NCBI GenBank assembly: GCA_014323765.1 | Contig: JACONM010000010.1 | Span: 113,908-177,907, forward strand | Source of the DNA: Cellvibrionales bacterium | GTDB taxonomy: Bacteria > Pseudomonadota > Gammaproteobacteria > Pseudomonadales > GM7GCV1 | Length of the DNA stretch: 64,000 nt | Reading direction: 5' to 3' | Shown here: piece after piece, positions 18,742 through 28,323 of the stretch | Layout: the number at the start of each line of letters is the position of its first letter | How positions within the stretch are numbered: the first letter of the stretch is position 1 | Notes under the pieces: model-generated | Database searches by the model: none | Seen by the model: the letters and a program-made list of their open reading frames with translations, nothing else | Told to the model about the DNA's origin: nothing | Program-made: the position numbers and the translations under genes

Positions 18742-19491
18742 TTAGCCGCACTTGCTGTCGCCGCAGGCGAGGCAGGTCATGCAGCCTTCCATCATGACCA
18801 CCGCCACGGTGTTGCATTTGCGGCACAGGCTGGCGTGAGCCGGGAAGCCATCGGCGAGGTCTTGGGGCTGCTTTTGATCCTGATCGTGATTCTGCTCGGC
18901 GGCTTGGGCCTCGGCTTTTTTCTGTTTTAGGTAGGCTTGCTGGTGGGCATCTAGCTCGCGCTTTAGGAAGCCGGTTTTGATCATGTGGTCTTCGATGGCG
19001 TAGCCGATCTCGGCCACTAGCGAAGGCATGAAAACCCCGCCTTTTTTGAAGTAGCCGCCTTTGGGGTCGAACACGGCTTTTAGTTCATCGATCAAAAAGG
19101 TGGCATCGCCGCCCTTGCGGAAGACGGCGGAGATCAGCCGTGTTAGGGCCACAATCCACTGAAAGTGCTCCATGTTTTTGGAATTGATGAACACTTCGAA
19201 GGGGCGGCGGGTTTCGTGGGCGGTGCCTTCGTTCAGCACGATGTCGTTAATGGTGACGTACATGGCGTGTTCGGAGCCGGGGGATTTGATCTTGTAGGTG
19301 GAGCCGAGCAGCCGCTCGTCGCGCTCGACCGACTCGTGCATCTGCACGACTTTTTGCTCTTTTTTCTGGGCGGACTGTGGGGCCTGCCCGCCTGCTAAGA
19401 GCTCTTGCTGCGGTTCGGTGGGCGGTTCTTGGACCCGGTAGTCGACGATTTTTTGTTCGATCTTGGTTGTCTTGCTCTCTTTCTTCGCCAT
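18742..19491 (-). CDS. nrdJb: NrdJb: C-terminal component of split class II ribonucleotide reductase
   Basis: TSCPD-like SKNMEHFQWIVALTRLISAVFRKGGD; C-terminal Cys pairs CRKCNTVAVVMMEGCMTCLACGDSKCG; adjacent to nrdJa. Confidence 0.85.
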   Translation of the reverse strand: MAKKESKTTKIEQKIVDYRVQEPPTEPQQELLAGGQAPQSAQKKEQKVVQMHESVERDERLLGSTYKIKSPGSEHAMYVTINDIVLNEGTAHETRRPFEVFINSKNMEHFQWIVALTRLISAVFRKGGDATFLIDELKAVFDPKGGYFKKGGVFMPSLVAEIGYAIEDHMIKTGFLKRELDAHQQAYLKQKKAEAQAAEQNHDQDQKQPQDLADGFPAHASLCRKCNTVAVVMMEGCMTCLACGDSKCG

Positions 19492-19505
19492 GGTGCTGCT
19501 CCTAG

Positions 19506-21695
19506 TTAGAATTTGCCGTAGTAGCCCTCTTTCAGGGCATCGAAAAGGTTGGATGCGGTGTGGGTCTCGCCATCGTATTCGACCTGCTCGTTGCCTTTTA
19601 GGGCGACCACTGAGCCGTCTTCTAGAGTGAATTCATAGATGGTGTTTTCTAGGTCTTCTGCCCTGACTAGGACCCCCTGAGTATTCTTTGGATCGGGGCG
19701 GAAGGTGGTACAACCTTTGAGTCCCTGCTCGTAGGCGTAGAGGTAGATGTCCTTGAAATCCTCGAAGGGGAAGTCGTGGGCCACATTGGCGGTTTTGGAG
19801 ATCGAGGAGTCCACCCATTTTTGCGCCGCCGCTTGGATGTCGACGTGCTCGGTGGGGGTGATCTCCTCCGAGGCGACGAAGCAGGCGGGCAGGCGGGATT
19901 CTGGGTCTTTGGAGCGTGGCGTGGCTTTCGGATTTACCAGCTGCCGGTAGGCGAGTAATTCGAAGCTGAAGACTTCTACCTCTTCCTTAGTTTTGCGTCC
20001 TTCGCGGATCACATTGCGCCAATAGCGGTGGGCAAAGGTGGGCTCGATGCCATTGCTGACGTTGTTGGCCATCGACAGGCTGATGGTGCCGGTCGGCGCG
20101 ATCGAGCTGTGGTGGGTGAAGCGGGCCCCCTCGGTGGCTAACTGTTCGACCAGCTCGGGGTCTTGTTTGGCGATGCGCTGCATGTAGCGGCTGTAGCGGG
20201 CGTGAAGCACTCGGCCTTTGACTTGGTCGCCCGCTTTGATGCCATCGGCGGCCATTTCGGGGCGGGCGGCGAGCATGGCCGGCGTTACTTCGAAGTCTTC
20301 GTCCATGATCGGTGCGGGGCCCTTTTCGCGAGCGAGATTCAGAGCCTCACGCCAGCCGACCATGGCCAGTTCGCGGGCGATGTCTTCGGTGAACTGGATC
20401 GATTCCGCATCGCCATAGCGCATTCCTAACATGGTCATGGCCGAGCCCAGCCCCAGGAAGCCCATGCCGTGGCGGCGTTTGTGTTCGATGGCGTGGCGTT
20501 GTTTGGGCAGCGGTAGGCCGTTTATTTCCACCACATTGTCGAGCATGCGGGTGAAGACCGCCACCACTTCGCGATATTTGTCCCAGTCGAAACGGGCGGT
20601 CTCGCTGAAGGGGTCTATGACGAAACCGGTCAGGTTGACCGAGCCTAGCAGGCAGCTGCCGTAGGGTGGTAGCGGTTGTTCGCCGCAGGGGTTGGTGGCG
20701 CGGATGTCTTCGGTGAACCAGTTGTTGTTCATCTCGTTGACCTTGTCGATCAGGATGAAGCCGGGCTCGGCAAAATCGTAGGTGGAGCGCATGATGGTGT
20801 CCCACAGGTTTCGCGCTTTTAGGGTGCGGTAGACCTTGCAGGCGGTGCGCCCGGCTGCGTCCTGCAGGTAGCCCTGAGCGGTCGGAAAAGAGCGCCAGAT
20901 GAGCTTCTCGCGCTCTGTCGCATCCAGATCATCGGCCTCCTGCGCGGTGACCGGGAAGCTGAGCGGCCAGTCGCCGTCGGCTTTGACCGCCTCGATAAAC
21001 TCGCGGGTAATCAGTAGGGAGAGGTTGAACTGGCGCAGGCGACCGGCCTCGCGCTTGGCGCGAATGAAGTCGAGCACATCGGGGTGGCTGACATCGAAGG
21101 TCGCCATCTGAGCGCCGCGCCGCCCGCCAGCGGAGGACACGGTGAAGCACATCTTGTCGTAAATATCCATGAAGGACAGCGGGCCGGAGGTGTAGGCCCC
21201 GGCCCCGGACACATAGGCCCCCTTGGGGCGCAGGGTGGAGAACTCGTAGCCGATGCCGCAGCCGGCCTTGAGAGTCATGCCTGCTTCGTGGTTTTTGTTC
21301 AGGATGTCGTCCATGGAATCGGCGATGGTGCCGGAGACGGTGCAGTTGATGGTGGAGGTAGCCGGCTTGTACTGCTGGGCACCCGCGTTGGCGATAATGC
21401 GCCCGGCGGGCAGGGCACCGGCTTTGAGGGCCCAGAGGAACCGCTCCTGCCAATGGGCGCGGAGCTCGGGAGTTTTTTCGGCGGCGGCGAGGGCGGCGGC
21501 GGTGCGCTTTTGGGTGGCGTAAATGTTGAAATCGACCGGGTCGCCAGTGCGGTCTTTCAGGCGGTATTTACCATCCCAAATATCGAGCGAGACGGGCTGC
21601 ATTTCCACCACGGTACCTGAGTGCGTCTTCTCTGCGGCCTCTGTGGCCTCGACGGGTTGCAATGTGGGTGGTTTTTTTGGGGTTGTTGTTGCCAT
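19506..21695 (-). CDS. nrdJa: Vitamin B12-dependent (class II) ribonucleotide reductase large component
   Basis: NPCGEQPLPPYGSCLLGSVNL; THHSSIAPTGTISLSMANNVSNGIEP; SAGGRRGAQMATFDVSHPD. Confidence 0.93.
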   Translation of the reverse strand: MATTTPKKPPTLQPVEATEAAEKTHSGTVVEMQPVSLDIWDGKYRLKDRTGDPVDFNIYATQKRTAAALAAAEKTPELRAHWQERFLWALKAGALPAGRIIANAGAQQYKPATSTINCTVSGTIADSMDDILNKNHEAGMTLKAGCGIGYEFSTLRPKGAYVSGAGAYTSGPLSFMDIYDKMCFTVSSAGGRRGAQMATFDVSHPDVLDFIRAKREAGRLRQFNLSLLITREFIEAVKADGDWPLSFPVTAQEADDLDATEREKLIWRSFPTAQGYLQDAAGRTACKVYRTLKARNLWDTIMRSTYDFAEPGFILIDKVNEMNNNWFTEDIRATNPCGEQPLPPYGSCLLGSVNLTGFVIDPFSETARFDWDKYREVVAVFTRMLDNVVEINGLPLPKQRHAIEHKRRHGMGFLGLGSAMTMLGMRYGDAESIQFTEDIARELAMVGWREALNLAREKGPAPIMDEDFEVTPAMLAARPEMAADGIKAGDQVKGRVLHARYSRYMQRIAKQDPELVEQLATEGARFTHHSSIAPTGTISLSMANNVSNGIEPTFAHRYWRNVIREGRKTKEEVEVFSFELLAYRQLVNPKATPRSKDPESRLPACFVASEEITPTEHVDIQAAAQKWVDSSISKTANVAHDFPFEDFKDIYLYAYEQGLKGCTTFRPDPKNTQGVLVRAEDLENTIYEFTLEDGSVVALKGNEQVEYDGETHTASNLFDALKEGYYGKF

Positions 21696-21785
21696 GGGTC
21701 ACTGGCCTCCTGTGGTTATGGCTGCCCTGTGGGGGGAAGGGCAATGTTGGGGGGTGCAAAGGATAGGGGGGGTTGGGGGGAAATG

Positions 21786-21833
21786 CCACTAGATATAGAT
21801 AAAAAATGCCTATGCACCCACTATATCTAGTGT
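21786..21833. promoter_or_regulatory. Pair of NrdR-box-like sites upstream of nrdJab
   Basis: CCACTAGATATAGATA (21786-21801) and CCACTATATCTAGTGT (21818-21833), AT-rich and near-palindromic, centres 32 bp apart. Confidence 0.8.
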
Positions 21834-22008
21834 TGTGCCCCTAACCAGCGATGCGCCTCACAACGCTGGCAAACCGGGTTACACAGCGGCGCGGACCATC
21901 CCCCGGGCACCCTAGCGGGGCGACAATAGGTTTTGGCTATAGATTGGGCTGGGGCCTCGCCATCCGCCGATCCGCGCAGGGTTGGCTAGGGGCGAGGAGG
22001 GGCTGGGA

Positions 22009-22825
22009 TCAATTCGTTCTGGGGGCGATCTGGGCACTTAGCCATTCATCGACTCGTTGCTTGCGTTGGGCCACTAGGCGGTCGTGCTCGCCGATTAGGC
22101 GGTTGTGTTCGCCCCATAGCCAGTTTAGCTCGCCCAAGAGCCGGTTAAACTCGCCGGCCAATACGCGGTCGAGCCCGCCCGATGCTACGGCTTGGTCGCG
22201 CTCGCTTAATACGCGCTCGAGCTCGGCGGCGACTCTCTCGACGCGCTCAATTTCGTTCCAGACCCGATCGACTTCGCCCCATATCCGCTCTACATCCGCG
22301 GCTACATGGCCGATCTCCGTCGCGATCGCCCGGTCGCGCTCTCTCAGCACCCGATCAATTTCAGCCGCTACCCGCTCGAGATCGGCGGCGACGCGTTCAT
22401 ATTCGCTCCATACCCCGCGGGCAATTTGACCCCATATTCGGTCGCGCTCGCTTCGTAGCCGGTCAATTTCGAGGGTGCGCTCGTCCTGTTCTTTTTGCCG
22501 CTGACGGGCAATTTCACGCTCGTGCTTGCTTGCGGTCTCGCCTTCCTCATCGTCTGCAGAGCGGTCGAGGGTGCTGTCTAGGCGATCAGGCTGCCCCCCC
22601 CCGCAACCCTAGCCGCTCAAGCTCGGCACGCAGGCGTTTGTGTTCGCCTGCTAGGCGCTGGTATTCGCGTCCTAGCCGATTGCGCTCGCCAGCTAGGCGA
22701 CCAAATTCGTCGATCAACCGATCGAATTCGCTCTTGGCGGCGGCGGGCGGCGGGGGTGCCTCCGATAGGCCCGTACAGCCAGCGAGCAGTGCGGCGACAA
22801 AAGAAAAGGCGAGGAAATTTTTCAT
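22009..22825 (-). pseudogene. Coiled-coil lipoprotein gene split by a frameshift in a G9 tract (two ORFs: 22586-22825 and 22009-22350)
   Basis: Lipobox MKNFLAFSFVAALLAGC; heptad-like RLxxERNRL repeats. Removing one G from 22594-22602 joins the two halves into one ORF of about 271 aa. Confidence 0.8.
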
Positions 22826-23056
22826 TGGAAGGATTCCTTGAGGTTGTTGATTTGCGGTCTATTGTACGCCCGCCTGTCGGTTTTTTGCAAACGGCGGGGC
22901 GGTGCTAGATGACCTGCCACATGCGGACTTGGTATGGCTATACTTGCGCCCTTGCTCTCGTGGATAACTCAATGCCGGACTGCGTGGCCCGCCGTGTGCG
23001 GTATCTAGAGCCAGTCGCCGCCTGACAAGGGGTCGCCCGCCAACGCCGACTTATTT

Positions 23057-26000
23057 ATGCCTGCCAAATCCGCTAAACCCACTAAACCCGTTAAGCCCGC
23101 TAAGCAAACCAAGCGAGCCGCTGCGGACATGCTGCTCTTCGCTCATGCTGAGCAGCGCGCTAAAGACCATGCGCTGAACAACCGCAAACAACCCTACGAT
23201 TGGCACCGCCGCATCGCTGGGTTGCGCTCGGTGGCGGATATGGAGCGGGAGATCGGGCGGCTGAAAAAGCTCGATGTGGATGGCTATATTGAGCGGGTGC
23301 TGGCCCCGGCGGAGGTGCGCTCGCGGCCCAGTGCCAAAACCGTGGTGCGCAAGCTGCGCGGGCGAGTTCACGGCGAGACCGAGATCGGGCCTTATTACGC
23401 CATCGAGCTGGATCTCAGCGCGGGCGGGGACAGTCGGCGGGTCGGGATTCTGGCGCAAAATCGGGCGGTGGGGAACGGCGTGTGGGGACCGGCGCACCAT
23501 CTGGAGGCGGCACGGCAGGTGCGTGCGTGGGCGCGGCGGCGGCTGCCGATCGTTACCCTGATGGATACCCCGGGGGCCGATGCCGGCCAGCAAGCCAATG
23601 CGGCCAATCAGGCGCACAGTATTTCGCGCCTAATCGCCGAGATGAGCCGCGCTGCGGTGCCGACCATCGGGATAATTTACGGGCTGGGGTATTCCGGCGG
23701 GGCTATTCCGCTGGCGGCGACCAATGTGTTGCTGGCAACCAATAGCGCGGTGTTCAACACCATTCAGCCGAAGGGGTTGGCCAGCATCGCGCAGCAGTAC
23801 AACCTGTCTTGGCAGGAAAGCGCGCGCTATGTGGGGTTGTCGCCCTGTGAGCTGTTTGCCAAAGGGGCGGTGGATGGGGTGCTCGATTGGGGGCCGGAGG
23901 CGGGTGATGCGCAGCCGCTGGCCGCTTGTATTTTAAGTGCGCTGGAGGCGGTCGAGGGCGTGGCGCGGGAGGTGGCGGTCGCGCTGCCGGAATTGGCACC
24001 GGATTACCAGCGCAGCGTGGAGCGCGCATTGCAACCACGCGAGCGGCTGGCCGAGTTGGAACGGGCGGCGGAATTTGCCATTCATGATCGTCTGACCGAG
24101 TTCCCGAGTCTGTTCGACCACTGTATGGCCTATATGCGCTATATGAGCATGCGGGTGCGCATTTCGTCCGGTTCGGTCGAAAGCTACGGGCGGCTGGCTG
24201 AGGAGGAAATTCCGGCTGGGGATCTCAGTGAGCGGTTGCGAACGGCGCGTGAGGCGGCTTTTGAACGCTGGTATCAGGACCCGGACAAGCTGGTCTATCA
24301 GGAACCGCTACACAAAGCTTGGGGCAACTATCGCTCCAGGCAGGCGGATTTGGCCAAGGAGCGCGGGCACCTTACCACCATGCTGTTGGGCGACCCGCAG
24401 AAAAACTTTGATGAGGCGCGCAAGCAGCTGTGTTTTCAGGTCGCGCTTTATTTGTACAACCGCTGGAAGGCGGATGCCATCTTCAATTTTGTGCGCCTGG
24501 CGCAGCTGAGCGCGGCCAAGCGCGGGGGCGGCGAGGCGGGGGCGGCCCTGCAAAAGAATGATGCAGATCTGACCATTCTCGATCTGGTGTACGACCAGGA
24601 TCTCAGTAGCGCCTTGGTCGCGGAGTTCAACAATATCCTGATTTTTGATGCGCTGTACAACACCATTATCGAGCGATTGGCGGACATTGCCGAGGAGACT
24701 CACGCCTTCCGCGCCATGTCTTCCGAGTCGCTGACGCGCATTCTGGATTCTTCGCTGGAAAAGGCCACGGGGGCGGTGGCTGAGCACGGCTTGGCGGGCA
24801 ATGGGGCGGGTGAGGGGACGAGCGAGCAGGCGACGCAGTCGCGGCAGTTTGCTGACTGGCTGCACTATTTTACGCGCTATCGGCGGCGTGGCGAGTTCCT
24901 GAGCGAGGTGGAGGAGTGGAAGCGGGTGTCGTTTCCGCGCCTGTCCGAGGCGTTGCTGGTGCTGATTACTTTCTTTTTTGAGACCCTGATTCCGGAGTTT
25001 TTGGGGGCGCGTTTGCAGGGTAAGCCTTACGAGGGGCGCATCGAGCCGGTGCGCATCGGCAAACGCAAGGACTTTTGGAATCAGCTGGAAATCGCTTACA
25101 AAGATTTGCTGATTCAGCGCATTTTGGATGGTTACAAGCGGGCTAAAAAAACCGGGGTCGCCGCTTTTGTGGAGCACTTTTTCAGCGAATTTTCTGAGCT
25201 TTATGCCGAGCGGATGACGGCTAATCCGGTCAATTTTCCGGGCTTTCGGCTGTCGATTGAAAAGGCGTTGGCGAACGGTGTGACCCCCTGTGGGGTGGTG
25301 GCGGGCATTGGGGTGCTCAAGGAAGGCGGGCAGCGGGTGGGGGCGTTGATCTCCAATGTCGCTTTTCAGGCCGGGGCTTTCGATATGGCTGGGGCGGAAA
25401 AGCTGTGCGATCTGCTGGTCGAGTGCGGTGAGCAGGGGTTGCCGGTGGTGGCTTTTGTCTCTTCCGGTGGCATGCAAACCAAGGAGGGGCCTAGTGCGCT
25501 GTTTTCTATGGGCATCGCCAATGACCGTATCACCCGCTTTATCGAGCGGACGGGGCTGCCGGTGATCGTGTTCGGTTTTGGCGACTGTACGGGCGGCTCG
25601 CAGGCGAGTTTTGTCACCCATCCGCTGGTGCATACCTATTATTTGAGCGGGGCGGATATGCCTTTTGCCGGACGGGTGGTGGTGCCCTCTTTTTTGCCGG
25701 CGATCTGTACCTTGGCCAATTATTTGCACCGTACGCCGGGAGCCATGCAGGGGCTGGTCAAACATCCTTTTGCCGATGGGTTGGATGACAAGCTGCGGGC
25801 GGTGGACCCGGATATTAGTGTGCCGACTGACCGTATCGAGCGGGTTATTCAGGGCATTTTGGAAGGCCGCGATGGGCGCGATTCCGGGGCGGCGGTGGAG
25901 CGCGATCTGGAGCCTATCAAGGCACGGGATTTGATGGGGCCGATCGAGAGGGTGCTGATTCATGCGCGGGGTTGCACCGCGGTCAAGCTGATTCGCATTG

Positions 26001-27679
26001 CGCAAAAGCTGGGTAAAAAGGTGTTGTTGGTGCAGTCGGATCCGGATATGGAATCGGTGGCGGTGGATATGCTGACGGCGGGGGATGAGGCGGTCTCGCT
26101 CGGCGGGCAGACCCCGGATGAGAGCTATTTGAATGGCCTGAGTGTGGTGACCATCGCTAAGCGCAAGCGCGCCGATGCGTTGCACCCGGGCATCGGTTTT
26201 CTGTCAGAGAACGCCGATTTTGCCCGCTTGTGTCGCAAAAATGGGTTGAATGTGATCGGCCCGCGGGCCAGCAGCATGGACACCATGGGCAACAAATCCA
26301 ATGCCATTCAGACTTCCATGGAGTGTCAGGTGCCGGTGGTGCCGGGGAGTCACGGGATTTTGACCAGTGCTGAGGCCACGGCGCGGGTGGCGGAAGAGGT
26401 GGGCTATCCGGTGTTGCTTAAGGCGGTGCATGGCGGTGGCGGCAAGGGCATTAAGGTGGTGCGGGGGGCGGAGGAGGTGCGCGATGCCTTCAATAGCGTC
26501 TTTGTGGAGGCGCGTAGTGCTTTTGGTAACGGCGACCTTTATTTGGAAAAGTTTGTCGAATCCATGCGCCATATAGAGGTGCAGATTTTGCGCGATAGCG
26601 CGGGCAACACCCGCATTTTGGGGCTGCGGGATTGCACGGTGCAGCGCAATAATCAGAAAGTGCTGGAGGAATCCGGCTCCACCATGCTGTCGAAAAAGCT
26701 GCAAAAAGTGTGCTACGACAGTGCTCAGGCGTTGGCCGATGCGGTGGATTACATTGGGGCGGGCACGGTCGAGTTTATCTACGACATGGCTGGCAAGTGC
26801 GTGTATTTTATGGAAATGAACACCCGCCTGCAGGTGGAGCACCCGGTGACCGAGTGGACTTCAGGGGTGAGCATTGTCAGCGAGCAATTTCGTATCGCCG
26901 AGGGGGGGTCCATTGCGGATCTGGAAGTGGCGGAAGACGGCTTTGCCATCGAGGCGCGTATTACCGCCGAGAAAGCGGTGCTGGGGCAGGACGGCACCAT
27001 CGACTTCCGCCCCACCCCCGGGCAGGTGACCGAATGCCACTTTCCGCAGCGCGAGCATATGGAGCTGATCGCTGCGGTCGATGCCGGCAAGGTGATCTCG
27101 CCCTTTTACGACAGCATGATCGCGCAGCTGATCGTGCATGGGGCGGACCGTAACGAGGCGATTGCCCGGCTGTTGGAGGTGTTGGAGAATAGCCGCATAA
27201 AGGGGGTTTGCACCAATATGCCGCTGCTGCAGAAAATCCTCACCGATGAGGTTTTTGTTGGCGGCAAATACGACACCAAATATTTGCCCGGCTTGCTGGA
27301 GCGGTTGGACAAGGCGGCGTTGGTCGAGGAAATGGCCTATACCGGGGTCGCGGCGGTGGCGACTAGTGCGGATGCGCTGCGCATCGAGGGGAGCGATGAG
27401 CTGCGGGTGTTGGCGCCTATGACGGGCATTTTTTATACCACCCCGGCCCCCAGCGAGCCGGAGTATGCGCCGGTCGGCAGCCGCAAGGCGTTCACCGATA
27501 CTTTGTGCCAGATCGAGGCGATGAAGCTGTTCACGCAGATCTCGCTGGCCAGCGTTCAGGGGGCGGGCGATGTGTTTGGGGCCGAGCTGAGCTATGAGGT
27601 GGTGCGCGTCAATCAGGCGAGCGGGGCGCAGGTGAACGCCGGCGATCTGCTGTTTGTGGTGCGCCCGCGGCAGCCTTAA
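23057..27679 (+). CDS. Single-chain biotin-dependent acyl-CoA carboxylase (two carboxyltransferase halves, then biotin carboxylase, then biotinyl domain)
   Basis: LVTLMDTPGADAGQQANAANQAHSI...GYSGGAIPLA; GGQRVGALISNVAFQAGAFDMAGAEKL; VLLKAVHGGGGKGIKVV, FMEMNTRLQVEHPVTEWTSGV; CQIEAMKLF. Confidence 0.88.
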   Translation: MPAKSAKPTKPVKPAKQTKRAAADMLLFAHAEQRAKDHALNNRKQPYDWHRRIAGLRSVADMEREIGRLKKLDVDGYIERVLAPAEVRSRPSAKTVVRKLRGRVHGETEIGPYYAIELDLSAGGDSRRVGILAQNRAVGNGVWGPAHHLEAARQVRAWARRRLPIVTLMDTPGADAGQQANAANQAHSISRLIAEMSRAAVPTIGIIYGLGYSGGAIPLAATNVLLATNSAVFNTIQPKGLASIAQQYNLSWQESARYVGLSPCELFAKGAVDGVLDWGPEAGDAQPLAACILSALEAVEGVAREVAVALPELAPDYQRSVERALQPRERLAELERAAEFAIHDRLTEFPSLFDHCMAYMRYMSMRVRISSGSVESYGRLAEEEIPAGDLSERLRTAREAAFERWYQDPDKLVYQEPLHKAWGNYRSRQADLAKERGHLTTMLLGDPQKNFDEARKQLCFQVALYLYNRWKADAIFNFVRLAQLSAAKRGGGEAGAALQKNDADLTILDLVYDQDLSSALVAEFNNILIFDALYNTIIERLADIAEETHAFRAMSSESLTRILDSSLEKATGAVAEHGLAGNGAGEGTSEQATQSRQFADWLHYFTRYRRRGEFLSEVEEWKRVSFPRLSEALLVLITFFFETLIPEFLGARLQGKPYEGRIEPVRIGKRKDFWNQLEIAYKDLLIQRILDGYKRAKKTGVAAFVEHFFSEFSELYAERMTANPVNFPGFRLSIEKALANGVTPCGVVAGIGVLKEGGQRVGALISNVAFQAGAFDMAGAEKLCDLLVECGEQGLPVVAFVSSGGMQTKEGPSALFSMGIANDRITRFIERTGLPVIVFGFGDCTGGSQASFVTHPLVHTYYLSGADMPFAGRVVVPSFLPAICTLANYLHRTPGAMQGLVKHPFADGLDDKLRAVDPDISVPTDRIERVIQGILEGRDGRDSGAAVERDLEPIKARDLMGPIERVLIHARGCTAVKLIRIAQKLGKKVLLVQSDPDMESVAVDMLTAGDEAVSLGGQTPDESYLNGLSVVTIAKRKRADALHPGIGFLSENADFARLCRKNGLNVIGPRASSMDTMGNKSNAIQTSMECQVPVVPGSHGILTSAEATARVAEEVGYPVLLKAVHGGGGKGIKVVRGAEEVRDAFNSVFVEARSAFGNGDLYLEKFVESMRHIEVQILRDSAGNTRILGLRDCTVQRNNQKVLEESGSTMLSKKLQKVCYDSAQALADAVDYIGAGTVEFIYDMAGKCVYFMEMNTRLQVEHPVTEWTSGVSIVSEQFRIAEGGSIADLEVAEDGFAIEARITAEKAVLGQDGTIDFRPTPGQVTECHFPQREHMELIAAVDAGKVISPFYDSMIAQLIVHGADRNEAIARLLEVLENSRIKGVCTNMPLLQKILTDEVFVGGKYDTKYLPGLLERLDKAALVEEMAYTGVAAVATSADALRIEGSDELRVLAPMTGIFYTTPAPSEPEYAPVGSRKAFTDTLCQIEAMKLFTQISLASVQGAGDVFGAELSYEVVRVNQASGAQVNAGDLLFVVRPRQP

Positions 27680-27729
27680 ACCGCCCTGAACCGCCACCGC
27701 AAACCCTAGCCGAGCAGCGGGCCCCGCGA

Positions 27730-28323
27730 ATGTCTGCCAGTGCTATTCAGGAACTGCTCGCTAACAACCGCGCTTGGGCCGAATCGCAGACCCGCCGTGA
27801 TGCGGAATTTTTTACCCGCTTGGCCGGCGGTCAGCGGCCGCGATTTCTGTGGATCGGCTGTTCGGACAGCCGGGTGCCGGTCAACCTAATTACCGGTTTG
27901 CCGCCGGGCGATGTCTTTGTGCATCGCAATATCGCCAATCGGGTGGTGAGCGAGGACAGCAATTTGCAAGCGGTGTTGCAGTACGCCATCGAGGTGTTAC
28001 GGGTGGCGCACATTGTGGTCTGCGGGCACTATGGCTGCGGCGGGGTCAAGGCGGCGCTGGAGGGCAGCACCAGCGGTGTCATTCGCGGCTGGCTGGAGCC
28101 GGTGCGCACCGCTTGCATCTGCTCTGGAGTCTGTGCGAGCGGGCCGGCTGGGCCCTTGAGTGCGGCGGTTTGGAAGCGGGCCTGTGAGGCGCATACGCTG
28201 GAACAGCTGGTTCGGCTGCGCGCCAATCCCTTTGTGCAGGATGCGCAAGCGCACGGGCAGGGGCTGTCGCTGCATGCGCTGATCTATGATTTGGCAGATG
28301 GACGGCTGCGGGTGCTGGATTGA
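27730..28323 (+). CDS. can: Beta-class carbonic anhydrase
   Basis: WIGCSDSRVP; FVHRNIANRVV; HIVVCGHYGCGGVKAAL. Confidence 0.92.
   Translation: MSASAIQELLANNRAWAESQTRRDAEFFTRLAGGQRPRFLWIGCSDSRVPVNLITGLPPGDVFVHRNIANRVVSEDSNLQAVLQYAIEVLRVAHIVVCGHYGCGGVKAALEGSTSGVIRGWLEPVRTACICSGVCASGPAGPLSAAVWKRACEAHTLEQLVRLRANPFVQDAQAHGQGLSLHALIYDLADGRLRVLD

Noticed and set aside
21851-22841. Two + strand Ser/Arg-rich ORFs (21851-22429 and 22182-22841)
   Set aside because: Antisense of the coiled-coil lipoprotein gene; the repetitive SRSLSTRS translation mirrors its heptad repeats.
24308-26185. 625-aa minus-strand ORF opposite the acyl-CoA carboxylase
   Set aside because: Antisense shadow ORF of a high-GC gene; low-complexity His/Arg/Gln-rich translation with no recognisable motif, while the sense strand has clear domains.
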